Below are positions 1 through 9,245 of a stretch of 64,000 nt of DNA, in pieces. Source of the stretch: Chondrilla cf. caribensis (Eukaryota; Porifera; Demospongiae; Chondrillida; Chondrillidae); assembly GCA_964020155.1 (NCBI GenBank), contig OZ026564.1, positions 3,142,223 to 3,206,222 of the forward strand, written 5' to 3'. The notes under the pieces were generated by a model. It saw only the letters and a program-made list of their open reading frames with translations, did not search any database and was not told the DNA's origin. Position numbers and translations under genes: made by a program. How positions within the stretch are numbered: position 1 is the stretch's first letter; the number at the start of each line of letters is the position of its first letter.

Positions 1-55
1 CAAACAAAACAAAGATGATGAGGATGCAGAAGCAAAGCAACGTGCAAATGAATAA
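1..55 (+). CDS. 3' end of a 457/459-aa-family coiled-coil gene (partial)
   Basis: The first 52 bases read, from base 2, as the last 17 codons of the coiled-coil protein encoded in full at 5704-7077 and 18814-20193, ending in a TAA at 53-55. The downstream UTR is also shared. The rest lies left of the window, so whether that copy is intact or truncated cannot be judged. It shows that the tandem array continues beyond the left edge. Confidence 0.7.
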   Translation, partial: KQNKDDEDAEAKQRANE

Positions 56-368
56 CATTCATTTCAGAATCTCTGTAACGATTTTATTGTTTAATTTAAT
101 TTTAATTTTTTAATTACGTTGTAATGTAGGGAAAATCATTAATGATAGTGAAAAGGCCACATACTATTAAGCTAGTGCATTGTGTATTGTGTATCATCAT
201 GTATTTCATTCAACTTAAATACACTGTTGTAGGTAAATTTAAGCGAATAAGTGTGACACTCTGTGTTTTGTGTAATACATTGACACTCTATGATACTTGA
301 ATTAATGGGGGTAACATTACCTGAGGCATATCGTCATCAAGCTCACAAGATTCATACCTGTCATACCG

Positions 369-832
369 GAAACGGTCCCCCCAGGAAACCGTCCCCCCGG
401 ACCGTTTACGGCATTGCGCGTCTGCTGGAAACGGACCCCCCGGACAGTTTTCAGTCGTTGACGGTGAGGCGAAAACGGTCCTACCAGGCGATAAAGTGTC
501 CCCCTAATTTCCTTCGCCGAATGTAGATCAATTCAAGTCCAATCTACTCTACCAAGGTTCTCATTTCACTTCAACTAAGAGGTAAGGATTGTTTAAAGTT
601 GTAATTCCATCGTACCTTTGTATCATTACTACTATGGATACTAGGGGGACAGTTTCCATCCATGGATGTAAACTGTCCCCCTGGTGTCCATTCACATGCA
701 TCTAAGACTATGGGGACTGTTTCCATCCATGGATGTAAACTGATTTAACTATCAATTTGCATATATATATGAGAGTGTGGGGGGACTATTTCCATCCATG
801 GATGTTATCTGTCCCCCTAGTATCCATTTGGA
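369..832. repeat. Palindrome-rich insertion (candidate foldback/MITE)
   Basis: This stretch interrupts sequence that is continuous in the other array copies: the text before 369 rejoins homologous text at about 835. The right part (634-826) starts and ends with an 18-base inverted repeat (TGGATACTAGGGGGACAG and its complement) and holds three near-palindromic units centred on CATCCATGGATG (about 641-684, 710-742, 776-820). The left part (369-515) is GC-rich with repeated GGAAAC(G)GTCCCCC-type motifs in both orientations. It has no coding content. Class unknown. Confidence 0.6.
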
Positions 833-938
833 ACAGGATAATAGCCCAGGGCGTTTGTTTTGTTAAAATGGCGGTTATTGCAGAGTTGTAGGAACGCCCG
901 TTACACAAGTGGATTTCTGCATTTGCTGTTGGCACGCA

Positions 939-2360
939 ATGCTGCCGATTATTTTAGTTATTTTATGGACAGCCTTGATAGGAGTCATCATATACACAAT
1001 CAGGTACTACAGGAGCAAAAGGAAAACATCTACAATGATTGGCGTCTCTCTCTCTCTGTACATATTGATGAAGTAGGGGCATCTTCTCAGCTCGTTCACA
1101 TGGGTGAATCGGGCTATATTTAGTTCAAATTTCCCATAGTATTGTCAATTTCCCATAAGGGACGCAAAGGTTAGGTGCTTATCAGAAATACCTGTTAGCC
1201 ACCGTAATAAATAGACCAACTACGGTAAGTTCATTACGGCAAAGACGTGCACAGCATAGGTGAAGTGGTCTGACTAGCAACTGGACATGTAAGTCCATAC
1301 TGTATTTCAGTTGTTGGTACATCGAGAATGACAGCCTCCATAGATCTGGATTCAGTTATGTGTACAATAGAACCTCACAATTGAGACCACCTATGGGACC
1401 AGTTGAAGTACAGCAGAACCTCACAATTGAGACCACCTATGGGACCAGTTGAAGTACAGTAGAATCCCACAATTGACACCACCAATGGGAACAGTCAAAG
1501 TAGTCTCAATTTTGAGGTGGTCATAATTCGATGTTTCATAATTCGAGGTGGTCCCATTACTGAGGTGGTCCCATTACTAAGGTGGTCCCATTACTGAGGT
1601 GGTCCCATTACTCAGGTGGTCCCATTACTGAGGTGGTCCCATTACTGAGGTGGTCCCATTACTGAGGTGGTCCCATTACTGAGATGGTCCGAATACTGAA
1701 GTAGTCTGTAAGTGGAGTTCTACTGTACTAGTTACTCAACAGTGCAGAGTATTCTGAGTACAGTATTGGCACTAAATTTGGTCTGTGAGGCTATTTTGTC
1801 ATCTACATACATACGTACATACATACGTATGTAATTGCATATTCATATCTACCCGAGTATACCACCAACTGTTGAACCAATGTATAAGACAGAGTGTAAA
1901 TGGAATCATGCACACATGCACTACTGCATGTACATTAGCTGTTGGTGTTGGTGTTCAGCTGTCCCATATGTGTATTAGATATGTACATATGAATGGTCAT
2001 TCACCCACTCCTTAGGTGAAGTCGATGATGGATCTTCTAAATCGAGAGTGCTGGCAGAGTGGAATGATATTATAGCTGACTACATGCCTCAAGATGAGGA
2101 CTATAATGATGTTGAGGGCGGAGGACGAAAGGAAGAAAAAGCGTAAAGCAAGAAAGCCACCTATCACGGAGTACACGTTCAGTGAAGCCAGCTCTGAGAG
2201 CCAAGAGGTTAGCAAGCGTGACAAGGAAGCTAAGAAACCAGTCACTGGTGAGTACAGCTTTGTCACAAACATTGATGATATTGAATCCAACGAGGACGAA
2301 CAGGTGGAGAAGTTCACTTATTTATTGCCTCACTACAGCTTGTTTTTATTGACTATTTAA
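939..2360 (+). pseudogene. Membrane-protein array copy A (decayed)
   Basis: Copy of the two-exon single-pass membrane protein gene that is intact at 24522-26491. Exon 1 (from 939) still encodes the transmembrane helix and basic stop-transfer, but the segment with the splice donor is deleted (after about 1035). Exon 2 (from 2016, after a CTTAG acceptor) has lost about 500 bp of its acidic middle; the new junction reaches a stop at 2144-2146. The normal terminal stop is also lost, so the C-terminal frame runs on to 2360. The intron carries a Tigger-like MITE. Almost certainly non-functional. Confidence 0.75.
1365..1725. mobile_element. pogo/Tigger-type MITE with internal 17-bp array
   Basis: Starts CAATAGAACCTCACAATTGA and ends with the complement of CAGTAGAACTCCACTTAC, each abutting a TA dinucleotide, as expected for Tc1/mariner-pogo insertions. 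Inside are 8 tandem copies of a 17-bp unit (GGTGGTCCCATTACTGA) at about 1545-1682. The sub-terminal region contains the unit's reverse complement (GACCACCTATGGGACC). It lies in the intron of membrane-protein copy A; related elements occupy the same intron in the other copies. Confidence 0.65.
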
Positions 2361-2776
2361 TGTACAGTTAAATAACTTTGAATTAAATTTTTGTTCTTTC
2401 TTTTTCAAGCTGACCATGATATGCAAACAGTATAATGTATATACTTACTGTATATAATAATGTATTATTATACGTAATGTACTGAAACTAATAATGTATA
2501 TTAATAGCGTTGTTTGATTTGGCCTATTTATGTAGGGCTATAAGAAAGTAAAATGTCATCTAATTATAGTTTGATGTGTGTATGTATAGGTATGTGTGTA
2601 TAATAAGTATTATGTATGTAATTGTTATTATGCAGGTGGTTATAATGATATTATACATATATTTGCAATTAATAATAATAATACTTATCCTAAAGGGTAG
2701 TGTACATATGGGTGCATATGGGTGTAAAAATATATGGGTATTCAGAAAAGAATTTCAATTGCAATGATTGCATTCA

Positions 2777-2787
2777 GTGTGTGTGTA

Positions 2788-2836
<49 letters not shown>
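2777..2836. repeat. (GT)n microsatellite
   Basis: About 60 bp of interrupted GT dinucleotides in the AT-rich spacer after copy A. The spacer around it (2361-3409) shows no convincing gene. At 3171 a 19-codon reading frame starts inside the AAAATGGCG leader motif shared with the membrane-protein genes. Confidence 0.9.
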
Positions 2837-2838
<2 letters not shown>

Positions 2839-3409
2839 AAAGATTACTGGCTTGTGGGATGAATAAAATATCTTATTGTTTTGTAGTTGTCTAGTGTCTT
2901 AGACAGCGACACTGCTTGTGGCATTTTAATGTCTATGGTGTGTGACTGATCTTGAAGCAAGAGCCCTTGAGGAAGACTCTAATAAAGGACATTACTGATT
3001 CAAGTGATACTCGGTTTATTGCGCTACATTACATTGTAGAAGTAAACTTAAATTAATTAATAGCATACCCTTCAATTTGTTCCTGGAAGGTTGTTTCGGA
3101 AGTCTTCGTACTCCCGTGCACTCGCTCGTTTTCCTGCCAACAGCCCGGCCGGGGCGTTTATTTTACTAAAATGGCGCGGAACACGGCTCTGGCTCCCCGA
3201 GACCACATTCCTAGTACCTTTTCCCCATAATTTCATTATTTTAATAATAATAATAACTACCTGAAATCATCAAGCTCGGCACATGAAGTTAATAACATAA
3301 TAATCCATTTTATAATTGGAGCGCCATACATGCACTTGACTTACAATAACCGATTAGTTCGTATAATAAGTAGTTACCGTAAATTATGAAAAATAAGCAA
3401 CACTAAGGA

Positions 3410-4351
3410 TTACTGCACATCACTGAACTCAATGGACAGATGTTCCTCTCCACTTAGCACCTGATCTTCAAACGACTTCCACGCCTCGTAGAAAGACTTG
3501 GCCACAGTACGCACTCCCCTGCTGGTGCTGATGGAAAAGTCTTGTCTAGCATGGAACTTGGCTACTATAGATTGAAGGAGTGTTGTTCTTTGTTCTCCCA
3601 TTTCGGTGGCGTTTATGAGCTCTGTGAAATAAGTTTTGGCTTTGAGGACGAAGGAAATGTTTTCCCGTAAATAGCCACGTTTTTCCTCCAATTCGCAACA
3701 AGACGATCTTAAACGCGAGATATCTGCTTCGTGTTGACGAATCCCGTCATTGCGAGATCTTATTTCTCTTTCAGTTGATGAGATGTCTGATCGTTTCCTT
3801 CCAATATTGCCGTTGATTCGGTCGATATGGTTCTGAGCGTTCAAAATGGTTGCCGTACCCATAGCAGCTATAGCTGGTCCCGTGACTGCTAAACTCGGGG
3901 GGCAGATTAATGCTAGGATGACTGTCCCGACTCCTGCAGCTACAGTGCGTGAAACTGCTCTGTCCTTACTCTTTCTGGCTTCGTCAAGTCGATTTTTCGC
4001 TCTATTTAAGTCTCTTCCTTGATCTTGTAACACCGCTTCGTCTCGACTTCTCTTTTCTTCCAGATTTCTAACTGTAGCCTTTACCTCCTGCATGGAGGAT
4101 TCAATGGCACCAATTTGGCGTTGCAGTCTTTCTTCTTCATTCTTTTTTTCTTCCTCAATAGATGTCAGTCTGCCTTCCATTTCTTGGCATTGCTTGATGA
4201 CGGTGTGGCCGCCGTTCCGAATTGCAACCAACTGTTGATCAGTGATACGTGCCACACAGTTCCCTCCAGTCAGATCATCGTTGACTTGAGTAACTAGTTC
4301 CAGGATATTGGTGCCGTGCTTAGCGATAGCCTGGTTCGTCGGTTCAGACAT
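3410..4351 (-). CDS. 313-aa coiled-coil protein with central hydrophobic hairpin, copy 1
   Basis: Single-exon gene, function not recognised. Residues about 40-125 are charged heptad-like coiled coil (Glu/Lys/Arg-rich). Residues about 132-165 form a Gly/Ala/Val/Ile-rich stretch broken by a Pro-Pro, long enough for a hydrophobic hairpin. A second charged coiled coil follows (about 168-240), then a mixed helical C-terminus. There is no signal peptide. The layout (coiled coil, hydrophobic hairpin, coiled coil) recalls alpha-helical membrane-inserting proteins and APOL-like proteins; this is topology only, not homology. The start is the first Met after a CTGCAG acceptor-like site, suggesting a 5'-UTR intron. 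It is divergent from the coding region at 5704. The copy at 15701-16642 is nearly identical. Confidence 0.85.
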   Translation of the reverse strand: MSEPTNQAIAKHGTNILELVTQVNDDLTGGNCVARITDQQLVAIRNGGHTVIKQCQEMEGRLTSIEEEKKNEEERLQRQIGAIESSMQEVKATVRNLEEKRSRDEAVLQDQGRDLNRAKNRLDEARKSKDRAVSRTVAAGVGTVILALICPPSLAVTGPAIAAMGTATILNAQNHIDRINGNIGRKRSDISSTEREIRSRNDGIRQHEADISRLRSSCCELEEKRGYLRENISFVLKAKTYFTELINATEMGEQRTTLLQSIVAKFHARQDFSISTSRGVRTVAKSFYEAWKSFEDQVLSGEEHLSIEFSDVQ

Positions 4352-5703
4352 TCTCAGCTGCAGTCAAATAGTTATAATAATATTATACAAGATATAGTAT
4401 TAATTTATTATAATAATATTATTTATAATTTAACATCTTATTCAATGATTCAGGTGCTGCAGTATATTGTAGCTACTGTCAAACTGCTATTTCAGCACTG
4501 TACTGATGGTTCAACAACACGGGTGTGAGCATATGCAGAGTATCAGAAGGAGAAATTTGTCACAATACATGCGTGTGCACATTGATATTATTGATCATTT
4601 TACCTTCAAAGTTGATAAATTTTCCTGTGATTGGTGCCCAATTGAGTACACTGCAACTTAATAAGTCCAGGAATGATATAATCCAAGGCCAATCTTCACC
4701 AGTGTTACTGTCAGCTATAGCTGTCTTCTTTGCCAGAAATATAACACTTATAACCTATAGCAGCTGGGGTGGTATGCACTTTATGACCTAATATGGGCAC
4801 ATGCAGTACACAATTCCTAGAACTTGGTTGCCATGGGTACTAATATGATTACAATAATGGACATTACATCCACTCTAAAGTTAATATTATTATTCATATT
4901 GAAACTGACCTTTCAAAGCTGCCCATGGCATTATATCTAGTGGTGAATATACCCATCCAAATGGCAATTCTTGAGAATTGTACTCTAGCTGAATAAACAA
5001 CAGTGCAGGCCGTCCTATCCGATTCCCAGGTAAATTAACCTACAGTTTACCTTGTGACAGTTCTCAGGAAATCCATGCAGCATAGTACCTGGAACACCTA
5101 TATGTTAGCATGCATATAATATTATACACACGTACTCACAAGCCAGTTTAGTACAAAATTAATATAAGTTGCAGTACGTATAGTGTATACAGCAAAAAGG
5201 CAATTCTGAGATACACAGTGTACCACATGCAGTTCAATACGTTGATTTACCTGGTGTAATCACTATCGGGACTATATCATTCTTGGAGAGTGAACTATCT
5301 GAAGGTGAGTGTTTAACTGTTTAGGCTGCACAGTATTATATTAATTTTAATTTATTGAAAACATAATAATGGTTGTAAGAACCCACATCCACCTATCTGT
5401 AAAATAAAGGTGCCTGTTTTTAGATGGTTGATCATTTCATACAGTATTAGTGTCCTATTTTGATATTTCAACTTTCATTATGTCATCAAATCCTTGCTAA
5501 AACCATAATAATTTTGCTAGCATGCACCGTGGGCACACTATATACCTTGGGGTGATTTGCATAATAAGCTATAATAATGGCCAATAGTCCAAACTAGACA
5601 CTCCTATGTACATTGTATACCTGGTCCAATTTATTGTAACAAGTTTTAATATTTAGTTTATTATTTTTAGCAATATTGTTGTTACATTCACAGGAATTAT
5701 ATC
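4352..5703. promoter_or_regulatory. Divergent intergenic region of the coiled-coil pair
   Basis: AT-rich 1.35-kb spacer between the two divergent coiled-coil genes, with no coding signal. It holds GTTGCCATGGGTAC at 4827-4840, resembling an RFX X-box (GTNRCC, spacer, RGYAAC; second half imperfect). The same motif recurs upstream of every family copy (about 10266, 11482, 17093, 22336 and 23562). A TTCACAG acceptor-like site about 14 bases before the plus-strand ATG suggests an intron in its 5' UTR. Confidence 0.45.
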
Positions 5704-7077
5704 ATGGCTGAGCAGGAGGAAGTTACTGATCAGATGGCCCTTGTGAAAATAGGCGATGAGCAATTCTCCCTGCTAGAAATACCTTCTTCAAAAGCCATGA
5801 TAGTTAAGAAGGAGAGAGATACCATGTTGGGATCCATTGATCTAGCTGTTCTTGTTGACGACCTTGGACACGTTGGGAACTTTGTGAGGATAGCCTACAA
5901 CGGAGTAGCGGGTTATACTGACCTCCAGATCAAAATACGCAGGATTGGCTATGACGTTACTAAAATCAAATCGGCAGTCACTGTGTCCATGTTCAAGCGT
6001 GCTTCCACTAGCATTTTGGCTGATTTGCAAGGTACGTACCAGTTCCTGTTGGATCAGCTAGAAGACATGGCCTTGGAAACACTCGCCGCAGTAAATGATG
6101 CTGCCAAGGATATGGCAGGTGCCGCCGAACAGCTGTCTAAGGAATTTGATGAGCAGTCAAAGAAAGTCGAGTCAGCACTTGAAGACACCATGAATACCAA
6201 AGGAAGAGAAGAGGAGAACAAGAAGGAAATAGAAAAAAGGAGGCGCGAATTAGAATTAAGTAAAGAAAAATCCGAAAAAGAGGTGAAGGAAATGGAGAAG
6301 GAGCTGGAGCAGTATGAGAATCGATACCAAGAAGCTCAGAGAAAACAAGAGTCAGCAGAGTCGTCTGCTAGAAATCCTTTTAAGCAAATGGCCAATGCCA
6401 TTTTTTCGGTAGCAACAGCTCCATTCACTCGTGGCCAAGGTGGAGCTCAGCTATTTGACACAGATTCAGATATGAAAGTAGCTGAAAACTACAGAAAAGA
6501 AGCTGATTCCTATCATAAAGACATGAAGGAACAGAGAGATGTCCGTCGCAAAGCACTTGGAGACATAGCAGAGTTTGCAAAATCCATTGAAAATTGCATA
6601 TCAGATAAAGAACTAGCTGAAGCCACCATTGGTGCTCTCCAAAATGCCATGGGAGGTTTGAAGAATCTGTCCGCACTCATGCTGAAGGTCTCTCTATTTT
6701 GGAAACAAATGCAATTGCATTGTGAGACCCTAGCTAAAGACAAAATGAAGAGAATGGTGGAAATAGCCATGAGGAAACCCGAGGCCGAACGTATCAAAGT
6801 GTGGACCAACACAGGCTTCAAGAAACAAGCCGTCCAGTATTACTCTCAGTGGGTGGCTTTAGATGACGTTTGTGGTATCTACATGAACAAAATCAAAGAG
6901 ACCCAGAAGACCCTCTATGCATATCTAGTAGAAAACCCAACAACAGAAGAGGCTCGGAGGAATGTCCGTCAGCTGGCTATTGCATTCAGGAAGGACCTTG
7001 AAGAAGCTCAGAAAGAAATAGACAAACAAAACAAAAATGATGAGGATGCCGAAGCAAAGCAGCGTGCAAATGAATAA
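5704..7077 (+). CDS. 457-aa coiled-coil protein, copy 1
   Basis: Single-exon gene, family not recognised. An N-terminal helical domain (about 1-150) contains a fairly hydrophobic helix around 95-135. A strongly charged coiled coil follows (about 150-225, Lys/Glu-rich), then a short uncharged Ala/Phe/Pro segment (about 228-245), a second coiled coil (about 258-300), and a helical C-terminal bundle with a Trp/Gln/Leu-rich patch (about 325-400). It ends in a hydrophilic tail. There is no signal peptide or classic membrane helix. It has the same order (coil, uncharged turn, coil) as the divergent partner at 3410-4351. It differs from the 18814 copy by a 6-bp in-frame deletion near codon 88 and scattered substitutions. 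Always followed about 300 bp later by a membrane-protein copy. Confidence 0.85.
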   Translation: MAEQEEVTDQMALVKIGDEQFSLLEIPSSKAMIVKKERDTMLGSIDLAVLVDDLGHVGNFVRIAYNGVAGYTDLQIKIRRIGYDVTKIKSAVTVSMFKRASTSILADLQGTYQFLLDQLEDMALETLAAVNDAAKDMAGAAEQLSKEFDEQSKKVESALEDTMNTKGREEENKKEIEKRRRELELSKEKSEKEVKEMEKELEQYENRYQEAQRKQESAESSARNPFKQMANAIFSVATAPFTRGQGGAQLFDTDSDMKVAENYRKEADSYHKDMKEQRDVRRKALGDIAEFAKSIENCISDKELAEATIGALQNAMGGLKNLSALMLKVSLFWKQMQLHCETLAKDKMKRMVEIAMRKPEAERIKVWTNTGFKKQAVQYYSQWVALDDVCGIYMNKIKETQKTLYAYLVENPTTEEARRNVRQLAIAFRKDLEEAQKEIDKQNKNDEDAEAKQRANE

Positions 7078-7402
7078 CCTTCATTTCAGAATCTCTGTAA
7101 TGATTCAATTGTTCAATTTAGTACTACATGGTATTTTGTAATGTAGGCAAAATCTTTGATGATAGCAAAAATGACTCATTATTATGTGCATGCATTGTGT
7201 ATTGTGTGTCATCATGAGTTTCATGTATCACACTGGACAATCTCTGTGTTTGTGTAATACATAGACATGATATGATACTTGAATTAATAAGGGTAGCATT
7301 ACGTGAAGTATCGTAATCAAAATACATACACGCGAGGTCTAACAAGAGTCATACCGCGTCCGGCAAACTTGACAATAGCTCAGGGCGTTTGTTTTGATAA
7401 AA

Positions 7403-7595
7403 ATGGCGGTTGGTGTAGGAACGCCAGTATACAAATCAGTGGATTTCTGCATTTCCTGTCAGCACGCAATGCTGCCGATCATTTTAGTTATTGTATGGAC
7501 AGCCTTGATAGCATTTATCGCATATACTCAATCAGGTACTATAGGAGGAGAATGAAAACCTCTACAAGACTTCTAACCGTTAGCGGTGAGTACTA
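7403..7595 (+). pseudogene. Membrane-protein array copy B, exon 1 only
   Basis: Homologous to exon 1 of the gene at 24522. Here the ATG of the AAAATGGCGG leader is in frame with the transmembrane stretch, giving a 50-codon frame (7403-7555). A 2-bp insertion after the helix shifts the frame into TGA at 7553. A GTGAGT donor remains at 7586, but no exon 2 follows: the intron runs into array spacer and a transposon relic. Confidence 0.7.
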
Positions 7596-7846
7596 GTACT
7601 GTCATGCCGACCTTGCATTACATTTTTGGTGAAGTAGGAGTATCTTCTGAGCTTGTTCACAGAGTTGAATCGGGCTATGTTTAGTTTAAATTTCCCAAAA
7701 CCTAGATTTACCTAGTTCATTACGGCAAAGACGTGCACAGCATAGGTGAAGTGGTCTGACTAGCAACTGGACATGTAACTCCATACTGTATTTCAGTTGT
7801 TGGTGCATCAAAAATGACAGACTCCATCTGGATTCAGTACTGTGTA

Positions 7847-8072
7847 CAGTAGAACCTCACAATTGAGACCGCCTATGGGACCGGTTGAAGTACAGTAGAA
7901 CCTCACACTAAGACCCAACATGTGCCAGGCCAGTCACAGTGTTTTCAATTTTGAAGTGGTCCTAATTCTGATGCGGGAAGCTAGTGTATAGAGTAATATA
8001 CAGTCCAGGAATTAACGGGACTGGGAAACAGTGTTCCTGTTACTGAGATGGTCTTTACGTGGGGTTCTACTG
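7847..8072. mobile_element. pogo/Tigger-type MITE in copy B
   Basis: Begins CAGTAGAACCTCACAATTGA after TA and ends GGGGTTCTACTG before TA. It occupies the same intron position as the MITEs of copies A, C and E, but lacks most of the internal 17-bp array. Confidence 0.6.
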
Positions 8073-8343
8073 TACCAGTTACTCAACAGTGAGATAATGA
8101 GTTTAATGAGTGTAATGAGTATTGGTACTAGAATAGGTCCGTGAGGCTACCTTGTCATGTATGTATGTACTCAATGTAATTGCATACTCCAGTCTCCTTT
8201 TCTTTTTTTCACGAAATTGAGTCATTTGTGAATGTTTTGTCCCGAGAAAGTTTCCATCCATCTGGTATTATTATTGATGATTTAACCTTAATAAACTTTC
8301 CCGTGATTGGTGCCTGATCAATGGGTACACAGTAACGTAATAG

Positions 8344-8885
8344 TCTTTAAGCCTTAAAAGAAAGGTAGAAATCATCAGGTCGTTTGAACAAGCTCCTCCA
8401 ATGAAGAAGAAAAAGGAAATTGCAGACAAATTTGGTATTCTGCATTCGGTATCAGTTTGGTTTTAGTCCAAATCCCAGCCTATCAGTAGAAGAGGAAGAC
8501 ATTCATGATTGTGGGGCAAAGCCCATTCCTCCTACACCCGGTGAAGCAAAGAAAGCACTTCAAGTTCTTAGAGATTTTGTATCTGCCAAGCCTAGTTGTA
8601 CTGAACTCTTTACTTCCATAGCAGACCTAGAGGATGCAACCTTTCATTTGATTGATACTTCCCGGATGCAGTCACATATCACCAATTTCTTCAGTTTAAA
8701 ATCATAATAACCCATGTTTATTACTGTAACAGGTCATATATTAGTTAATATTTTCTTTATAACCCTTGTATGTTTATGACAATGTAATACTTATGCTGAA
8801 AATGATTGCTCCTGTTAATGTGAATTTCTGATAAGAGGAATTTTTCAGCTGTTCAGCTGAGATTCCTACTAACGAGACTCCACTG
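8344..8885 (+). pseudogene. Decayed pogo/Tigger transposase remnant
   Basis: Two pieces of a transposase joined by a large deletion. 8345-8460 encodes a helix-turn-helix-like N-terminus (LKRKVEIIRSFEQ, then a KKKEIADKFGI motif) and runs into a stop. 8500-8707 encodes the C-terminal tail, ending in QSHITNFF, a PCNA-interaction (PIP) box pattern as in pogo transposases. The catalytic DDE core is absent. The right end CACTG abuts TA at 8886-8887, and its complement (CAGTGGAGTCTCG) resembles the MITE termini here. Its C-terminal part recurs at 20600-20961. Confidence 0.6.
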
Positions 8886-9245
8886 TATAATATAGTTCAC
8901 TCTTTAATATTATAGGCCCAGTGGTAACACCAGATAACTCAGAGTATCGGACTGCACGTGGCACACTTTGTATCTCAGAATCGTGTACAGTGTCGTATAT
9001 ATGCACTAGTTCAGCTTAAATTTATCTATACCAAACTAGCTTGTGAGTGTACATGAGTTACTATGTATAAATGTGTGTTGTTGTGTTCCAGGTACTATGC
9101 TTACTAGATTTTCTGAGAACAAACTGTGGTTTTAACTCATTTGGTTAAACATATAGGGCTTGCCTAGGCCTGCACCTTGTTGTTTATTTAGAGGTAATTA
9201 GTATTTAGCATTTCTTGAGAACTGCACTCTGACAGCTCACACCAC
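8886..9245. repeat. Inverted copy of the coiled-coil 5' flank
   Basis: Read in reverse complement, this segment matches the region 5' of the plus-strand coiled-coil genes (compare about 17990-18240): the track around CAAACTAGCTTGTGAGTG and the CCAGGTACTATG block both align by eye in opposite orientation. Repeated at about 20962-21320. Confidence 0.5.

Noticed and set aside
3171..3230. Small ORF after the leader motif (MARNTALAP...)
   Set aside because: The counterpart at 15437 differs in sequence, length and frame, so coding constraint is not visible.
4360..4440. Possible tRNA or other structured RNA in AT-rich spacers
   Set aside because: No cloverleaf with A and B boxes could be found by eye here or elsewhere in the window.
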